DNA of 28,225 bases, from the NCBI RefSeq assembly GCF_026151205.1, contig NC_087073.1, forward strand, positions 10,798,411 through 10,826,635. Direction: 5' to 3'. The notes below the pieces were generated by a model. It worked only from the letters and a program-made list of their open reading frames with translations. It was not told the DNA's origin and did no database searches. The translations under genes were made by a program, and so were the position numbers. This document shows, one piece after another, positions 23,415-28,225 of the stretch (its first letter is position 1; each line of letters opens with the position of its first letter). The DNA is from Bolinopsis microptera. Its lineage: Eukaryota; Ctenophora; Tentaculata; Lobata; Bolinopsidae.

Positions 23415-26400
23415 ATGATGAATTTAAACAGCACTAGGGTTAAAGCCCCTAACACGAATCTTGTGGAGGGTCGGCAGTTCTATGACTTGGTTGGCTTAAA
23501 ACCCAATCTGGGAGGGCCAGGCGATGATGTACTGTCGTACCCAACACAACACAACAGGATAAGTACAGAACCGGAAAAGAAGAGCAGTAATAGTGGCAGC
23601 GTTGTGTCGTGTAGTAGGAAAACGTTCATCGGGACACTGAACGTTCGTACTGTTAGGGAACAATATAAGAGGATAGAGTTAGCATCGCTCTTCCTTGAGA
23701 GTAGAGTTGCAGTTTTAGGGGTACAAGAGCACCGGATTGTGCATGAGGAGGAGATCAAGATCCAAAGTTTTGAGAAGGGTGTGCACCTGGTGACCACACC
23801 TGCTTGGAGAAACACCCGACAAGCTGCTACTGGTGGAGTTGGGTTTATGCTGACCAAGCAGGCCTACAAAGCAGTGAGTCTCATGAAATCGTTTGGGAAG
23901 CGAATTTTTCTCATATCCTTTGATGGAAACCCACGGCTTACAGTAATAACGGTGTACAGTCCCACTGAAGCAGCATCAAATGAAGAGGCAGAGGACTTTC
24001 ACGAGGGACTAAGATCTGCATTAGGAGAGGTACCAGCCCATCATCTGCTAATGGTTGTTGGTGATCTTAACGCCCATCTTAGCAGATTGAATGAGGAGGA
24101 TTCAGGTTGGTACTGGCATCGAGTATCCAACAGAAACGGATCGCTTCTCAGGGATACTTTGTTGGAGGGAAACCTTGAGGCAACTAACCACCGATTCCAG
24201 AAACGTCCCGGTAAACTATGGACGTATCTCTCTGACGGAACACTGAGCAAGAGTCAGATTGATTACATCCTGATAAGGAAGAAGTGGCGTAACTCAGTCA
24301 AGGACACTGTTGTCTCCAATTCTTTTAACTCTCTTGGGTCGGACCACCGTCTAGTAGTTAGTTCAGTCAAACTCAGCCTGCGAAAGTGCCAGAATGCACC
24401 TAGAGTAGTAAGATATGACTACAGACTGCTCAAAGAGAATAAGGGGTTGCAAGCCTTGTATTCTGTGGAGGTGAAAAACAGATTCTCTATGCTACTGGAG
24501 GAAGAATCTAGTGAGCAGAACGATCCCACGATTCAGTACGGAAAGCTTATGGATGCCGTGAAAGCAACCAATCATAAGTTGCTTAAGCCCATCCCAAGAA
24601 GACAACGTAACAACCCCTCCCAAGATCCTAGGGTATCGGAGAGGAGGAGAACTCTGTTTCAGGCCAAAGACGCATATCACGAGAATCCTACAGAGGAGAG
24701 TAGAGAGGTAGTTAAGGAGTGTAAGGATGCACTTGCAGTGAGCTACAAAGAGGTTGAGGAGGAGACTCTTGTTTCTCGGATCAGGCGGGCTGAGGATGCT
24801 GCTGACAGGTGCAAGAATAAGGAAAGTTGGGACCTTATTAATGACATAAATGGCAGGAAAAGCAAGCCATGCAGCCTGGTTGATGGAGGTAGTGCAGAGG
24901 GGAGATTGAAGAGCTGGAAGGACCACTTCACTAAGCTCCTGGGTCAACCACCATCTGTACCTGACCAGGAAATAGTTATCCAAACCATCCACCCACAGCA
25001 GGATTTAGAGACTGGTCTGTTTTGCAGGGAGGAGTTAGCGGAGGCAAGGAAGCAGATCAAGGAGGGTAAGGCCTACGGTGATGATGGCATAGCTCCAGAG
25101 ATTCTCAAAAGAGTGGACATGGACGACCTGATTCTAGAGTTCTGTAACAGCGCTCTGGTTGATGGAAAAATCCCTGATCAATGGCGGCAACTCAACATCG
25201 TGCCTGTGCCCAAGAAAGGAAATCTAACTAAAGTGGATAACTACAGAGGAATCGCTCTTACGTCCATTGTTAGTAAGACCTTGAATCGTATGATCCTTAA
25301 CAGAATCAAACCAGCGATGGAGAAAATCCTGAGGATCAACCAAAACGGATTTCGGGAGGGACGCAGTACCACCAGCCACATTCTGTGTCTAAGGAGGATC
25401 TTGGAGGGGGCTAGAGACAAAAACCTGTCCGCCCTTCTCTTGTTCATCGATTTTAAGAAGGCCTTTGATAGCATTCATAGGGGTATATTGATGAAGATAC
25501 TCCTGGCATACGGTATACCAGAGCCCATTGTTAGGCTGATAGATGCTATGTACAAGGACACCATGGCACGAGTCATCACGGAGGATGGTCTGACTGAAGC
25601 TTTCCTTATACTTGCTGGAGTTATGCAGGGAGATACACTGGCGCCCTACCTCTTCGTGATTGTCATTGACTATGTGATGACAACAGCACTTAGAGGCAAA
25701 GATCTGGGCTTCACTGTCAACCCCAGAAGAAGCAGGAGATACCCAGCAGTTAAGATGACAGATGTCGACTTTGCTGACGATCTTGCACTGACAACAGACA
25801 CCGCAGAGCAAGCGCAAGATCTTCTCCTCAGTGTGGAGCTGGCTGCTAACTCCGTTGGACTTCACCTCAACGAGAGTAAGACGAAGTACATCAGAGTCAA
25901 TCTCTCTGAGTCTGACTCTACCGTCATTAAAGCAGCAAGTGGGCAGGAGATAGAGCAAGTAGATGACTTTGTCTACCTTGGAAGCAGAATAATGAGTGCG
26001 GAGAAGGACTTTGATGTTAGGAAAGCAAAGGCGTGGGGGGCCTGTCATCAGTTAAAGACAACCTGGAAGTCTGGATTGCGCAGGGACTTAAAGATCCGTG
26101 TCTTTCGAGCAACGGTTGAGCCCGTACTCCTGTACGGCTCTGAAGCTTGGACGATAAGCCAATCCATGACTAAGCGGATCAATGGATGCTACACTAGAAT
26201 GCTCCGGATGGCCTTGAACATACGTTGGCCACAAATCATCAACAACAGTGATTTATACGGCAACATCCCCAAGCCATCAGCGATGATAGCCTCCAGAAGA
26301 ATGAGACTGGCTGGACATGTAGCCAGGCATGACGACCTTCTGGCAAACCAACTTCTGTTCTGGGACCCTCAGCATGGATACAGGAGACCGGGGAGGCCCC

Positions 26401-26528
26401 ACCTTACGTTTCTGGACATGCTAAAGAAGGACACCAGCCTTTCCTGTGTTGAAGAGATAAGATCTGTTATGCTTGACCGCGACGTGTGGCGAGGAATTGT
26501 AGTTGCTCGGACCAAGAAGCCGACTTAA
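23415..26528 (+). CDS. LINE endonuclease-reverse transcriptase (APE-type, RTE-like)
   Basis: 1,037 aa, intact, ATG start at 23415. It nicks target DNA and reverse-transcribes the element RNA at the nick. The apurinic-like endonuclease covers about residues 71-315: FIGTLNVRT, catalytic Glu in GVQEHRI (E105), GDLNAHL (D217, N219), QIDYILI, LGSDHRLVV (D310, H311). The reverse transcriptase spans about 560-860: KVDNYRGIALTS, QNGFREGRSTTSH, motif A LLFIDFKKAFDS (D679), motif B GVMQGDTLAPYLF, motif C VDFADDLALT (FADD 786-789), then LHLNESKTKYI and VDDFVYLGSRI. The C-terminus holds RMRLAGHVARHDD and RRPGRPHLTFLDML, typical of RTE-like ORFs in cnidarians and other invertebrates; no CCHC knuckle or RNase H was seen. 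Clade assignment within RTE and relatives is by motif memory only. The intact frame suggests recent insertion. Confidence 0.95.
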   Translation: MMNLNSTRVKAPNTNLVEGRQFYDLVGLKPNLGGPGDDVLSYPTQHNRISTEPEKKSSNSGSVVSCSRKTFIGTLNVRTVREQYKRIELASLFLESRVAVLGVQEHRIVHEEEIKIQSFEKGVHLVTTPAWRNTRQAATGGVGFMLTKQAYKAVSLMKSFGKRIFLISFDGNPRLTVITVYSPTEAASNEEAEDFHEGLRSALGEVPAHHLLMVVGDLNAHLSRLNEEDSGWYWHRVSNRNGSLLRDTLLEGNLEATNHRFQKRPGKLWTYLSDGTLSKSQIDYILIRKKWRNSVKDTVVSNSFNSLGSDHRLVVSSVKLSLRKCQNAPRVVRYDYRLLKENKGLQALYSVEVKNRFSMLLEEESSEQNDPTIQYGKLMDAVKATNHKLLKPIPRRQRNNPSQDPRVSERRRTLFQAKDAYHENPTEESREVVKECKDALAVSYKEVEEETLVSRIRRAEDAADRCKNKESWDLINDINGRKSKPCSLVDGGSAEGRLKSWKDHFTKLLGQPPSVPDQEIVIQTIHPQQDLETGLFCREELAEARKQIKEGKAYGDDGIAPEILKRVDMDDLILEFCNSALVDGKIPDQWRQLNIVPVPKKGNLTKVDNYRGIALTSIVSKTLNRMILNRIKPAMEKILRINQNGFREGRSTTSHILCLRRILEGARDKNLSALLLFIDFKKAFDSIHRGILMKILLAYGIPEPIVRLIDAMYKDTMARVITEDGLTEAFLILAGVMQGDTLAPYLFVIVIDYVMTTALRGKDLGFTVNPRRSRRYPAVKMTDVDFADDLALTTDTAEQAQDLLLSVELAANSVGLHLNESKTKYIRVNLSESDSTVIKAASGQEIEQVDDFVYLGSRIMSAEKDFDVRKAKAWGACHQLKTTWKSGLRRDLKIRVFRATVEPVLLYGSEAWTISQSMTKRINGCYTRMLRMALNIRWPQIINNSDLYGNIPKPSAMIASRRMRLAGHVARHDDLLANQLLFWDPQHGYRRPGRPHLTFLDMLKKDTSLSCVEEIRSVMLDRDVWRGIVVARTKKPT

Positions 26529-26563
26529 GTCAGTAAGTCAGTCAAGTTTTATCCACATTTATC

Positions 26564-26700
26564 AGAGTGACGTGGGCTAAGAACAGATCCAAAGACTGGG
26601 ATCTAATCATTGACACTGCTGCAGGGAGCAAGGACCAGAGAAAGCTGAGTAAGACTGGGAAACTGGTTGATGCAAAGGACAATGTGAATATCCATAACAC
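26564..26700 (+). other. Candidate exon after the LINE-bearing intron
   Basis: The acceptor CATTTATCAG (to 26563) opens a frame VTWAKNRSKDWDLIID...KLSKTGKLVDAKDNVNIHNT whose phase fits the donor at 22550 (GG|A gives Gly). The exon's right end is uncertain; GACAAT|GTGAAT at about 26681 is one option. The frame itself runs to a stop near 26770. No domain recognised. Confidence 0.35.
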
Positions 26701-26862
26701 AAGGGCACGTCTTATAATATCACACACACACACAGATACTTGTTCAAAGTTTTCATCTTTTTATATTTAACACCGTATCAATTATATGTTTTATCACAAT
26801 TGACGGCAGTGCAATCTCCAACCATTATAAAGTGATTGGTTATTGATATACTCTATTTGCAG

Positions 26863-26979
26863 GAACCGGACAGAACCCCTAACCGTACATCCAGTACCAG
26901 TAGCGGACATCCTCCACATCCAAACCCTGTTTTGGAACGTACAGACCCTCCTCTAACCGTAGGAAATCACAACTACCAG
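26863..26979 (+). other. Candidate exon encoding a proline/threonine-rich linker
   Basis: The acceptor TCTATTTGCAG and donor CTACCAG|GTTATT bound a 117-nt, 39-codon frame (EPDRTPNRTSSTSSGH..., ...LTVGNHNYQ) in phase 0. Its composition is that of a disordered linker. Confidence 0.35.
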
Positions 26980-27109
26980 GTTATTCTTTTCGGTTATAAC
27001 TTCAGCATCTTAAAAAACGTTGTACTGTCATTGAACTGCGACATGAAATTCTCTGGACATTCTTTTTCGAGCTGCATTTAAAAATCTTTTCTACCTTAGA
27101 ACGAGGAAG

Positions 27110-27238
27110 ATGGGCTTGAGCTGGTACACACTACACACCACTGGTGATGGCAACTGCCTCATGAATGCTGTGGCCCAGTGCATCAACGGCTCAGAAAGTT
27201 CTGTAGAGAAGATGAGAAGGGATTTGATGCCTTACTAA
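27110..27238 (+). pseudogene. OTU-type deubiquitinase fragment
   Basis: The frame from ATG 27110 reads MGLSWYTLHTTGDGNCLMNA and then VAQCINGSESSVEKMRRDLM before a TAA at 27236. GDGNCL is the catalytic Asp-Cys motif of OTU cysteine proteases, preceded by a typical strand and followed by the expected helix. The OTU domain is normally over 100 residues with a late catalytic His; neither the remainder nor the His is in this frame. An acceptor (TCTACCTTAG, to 27099) lies just upstream but the phase does not match the candidate exon ending at 26979. It is either one exon whose donor I cannot place (TCT|GTAGAG at about 27202 is possible) or a truncated remnant. Confidence 0.55.
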
Positions 27239-27547
27239 AACACTCAAAACAGTCAGTGCATACTGCATAGTCATGTCACATCACACTCACTCATAACTCA
27301 CAGCACCTCTATCAAACAGTTTAGTAGGTAAATTATATCACATATGCACTGGAATTTACCATGAATGGCGGTAATGAGAGGTTCAACTGTAGTGTATATA
27401 TATAATCTAATCAAACCCGCATCACTCAGACGGGCAACTGGCAACAACTTTATCAAGTTTAACATTTTTCGATTCAGACGCACCCCTGAAAAGTGCCCTC
27501 GTTTTAGAAATCGTTTGGAACAGGTAACAATTTCCATTGATTCAACT

Positions 27548-27930
27548 CATTTACCAAGTAGAGTAGCGTCTAAATTCTCTGCAATTTATCACATTTACCA
27601 AGTAGGGTAGCGTCTTAATTCTCTGCAATTTATCACATTTACCAAGTAGGGTAGCGTCTTATCTCTCGCCAATTTATCACATTTACCAAGTAGGGTAGCG
27701 TCTTAATTCTCTGCAATTTATCACATTTACCAAGTAGGGTATCGTCTTAATTCTCTGCAATTTATCACATTTACCAAGTAGGATAGTGTCTAAATTATCT
27801 GCCATTTATCACATTGACCATGTAGGGTAGCGTATAAATTATCTGCCATTTATCACATTTACCAAGTAGGGTAGCGTCTAAATTCTCTGCTATTTATCAC
27901 ATTTACCAAGTAGGGTAGCGTCTAAATTAT
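27548..27930. repeat. 44-bp minisatellite, about nine copies
   Basis: The unit starts CATTTACCAAGTAGGGTAGC and ends GCAATTTATCA. Nine near-identical copies follow each other without spacers, with most substitutions in copies 6 and 7. No coding role seen. Confidence 0.97.
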
Positions 27931-28002
27931 TAACAGCTATCAAAATTATCTGAACAGGGTCTACAAAACTGACAGATCAACGGACGGTACGGTCAACCCT
28001 AG

Positions 28003-28203
28003 ACCTACAGGAGTTCATGCAAACGTTGCATCATGTTTGTGGGTAACATCACGAAGTGGGGGAAAGGACATGACCTGGTCATAGAGCATTGGCGACAAAT
28101 GTGTCTGACATTAAACGCAGCCTGGCTTCGTCCCAAGGTTGTAAAGGACATTAAGTTTGTCGCCTACAGCTGTGAGTATTTTATACACCTCCTTTATATT
28201 ATA
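28003..28203 (+). other. Possible coding exon at the right edge
   Basis: A frame from about 28003 reads ...MFVGNITKWGKGHDLVIEHW and onward to TAA near 28203, with protein-like composition. An acceptor-like CCTACAG precedes it (28004-28010), and TGTGAGTATT at 28171 could be a donor. Other frames in the same interval are also partly open. It could belong to the OTU gene, but I recognise no homology. Confidence 0.25.
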
Positions 28204-28225
28204 TAAGCCGCTGGTCTGCAGTTAA

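Larger units (their letters stand above)
22664..26542 (+). mobile_element. Full-length RTE-like non-LTR retrotransposon (LINE)
   Basis: About 3.9 kb with a 5' UTR of about 750 bases, one long ORF, and a short 3' end with the tail AAGTCAGTAAGTCAGTC. A candidate target duplication, CAAGTTTTAT, lies at 22654-22663 and 26543-26552. A perfect hairpin (GGTGATC-AAAAA-GATCACC) lies near the left end at 22691-22709. The element sits in the intron that follows the donor at 22551. The degraded copy at 7080-9090 shares its UTR and ORF. Confidence 0.85.

Noticed and set aside
24492-26048. Long minus-strand frames (166 and 219 codons)
   Set aside because: They lie antisense to the intact LINE ORF and have no domain content; shadows of its codon pattern.
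27548-27930. Regular 44-bp repeats considered as a CRISPR array
   Set aside because: The copies are contiguous with no unique spacers, and the DNA is clearly animal nuclear; it is a minisatellite.

Overview
The window is nuclear DNA of an invertebrate animal. Genes have GT-AG introns, intergenic and intronic DNA is AT-rich, and there are several retroelements. The retroelement set (an RTE-like LINE and a Penelope-like element with permuted domains) and the AT richness would fit a cnidarian or another early-branching or marine invertebrate, but I cannot name the species.

Region 1 (1-16,050) is a head-to-tail cluster of housekeeping genes, all on the minus strand. From left to right these are eIF2-alpha (intronless coding region), ABCF3/GCN20 (11 coding exons, rebuilt in phase to 699 codons), the RNA polymerase I subunit RPA34/POLR1G (5 exons), a 68-codon single-pass membrane protein ending 9 nt before the POLR1G start, ZNHIT3 (2 exons), and one orphan terminal exon. 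A small secreted cysteine-rich protein gene lies on the opposite strand inside an ABCF3 intron. The cluster leans towards translation control and ribosome or snoRNP production.

The largest ABCF3 intron (5,715-10,189) holds a 3.6-kb insertion. Its ends are inverted repeats that each fold into a hairpin, and it sits in a 13-bp AT minisatellite. A badly degraded LINE is nested inside it.

Region 2 (about 16,060-18,950) is a Penelope-like retroelement with an N-terminal GIY-YIG endonuclease and a C-terminal reverse transcriptase. This matches the published Naiad clade. Its frame is open for 905 codons.

Region 3 (19,050-21,300) is a GC-rich, hairpin-rich stretch. It contains three copies of a small non-autonomous DNA element with TTGT...ACAA ends, each flanked by a perfect 8-bp target duplication. 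One copy splits an older open frame.

Region 4 (21,300-28,225) carries plus-strand exons of an unrecognised, apparently decaying gene or composite element: a basic region, a glycine-rich globular part, a C2H2-like finger and an OTU-protease fragment. It has a frameshift and an in-frame stop. A full-length LINE with an intact 1,037-aa endonuclease/RT ORF sits in one intron, with a candidate 10-bp target duplication. A 44-bp minisatellite follows.
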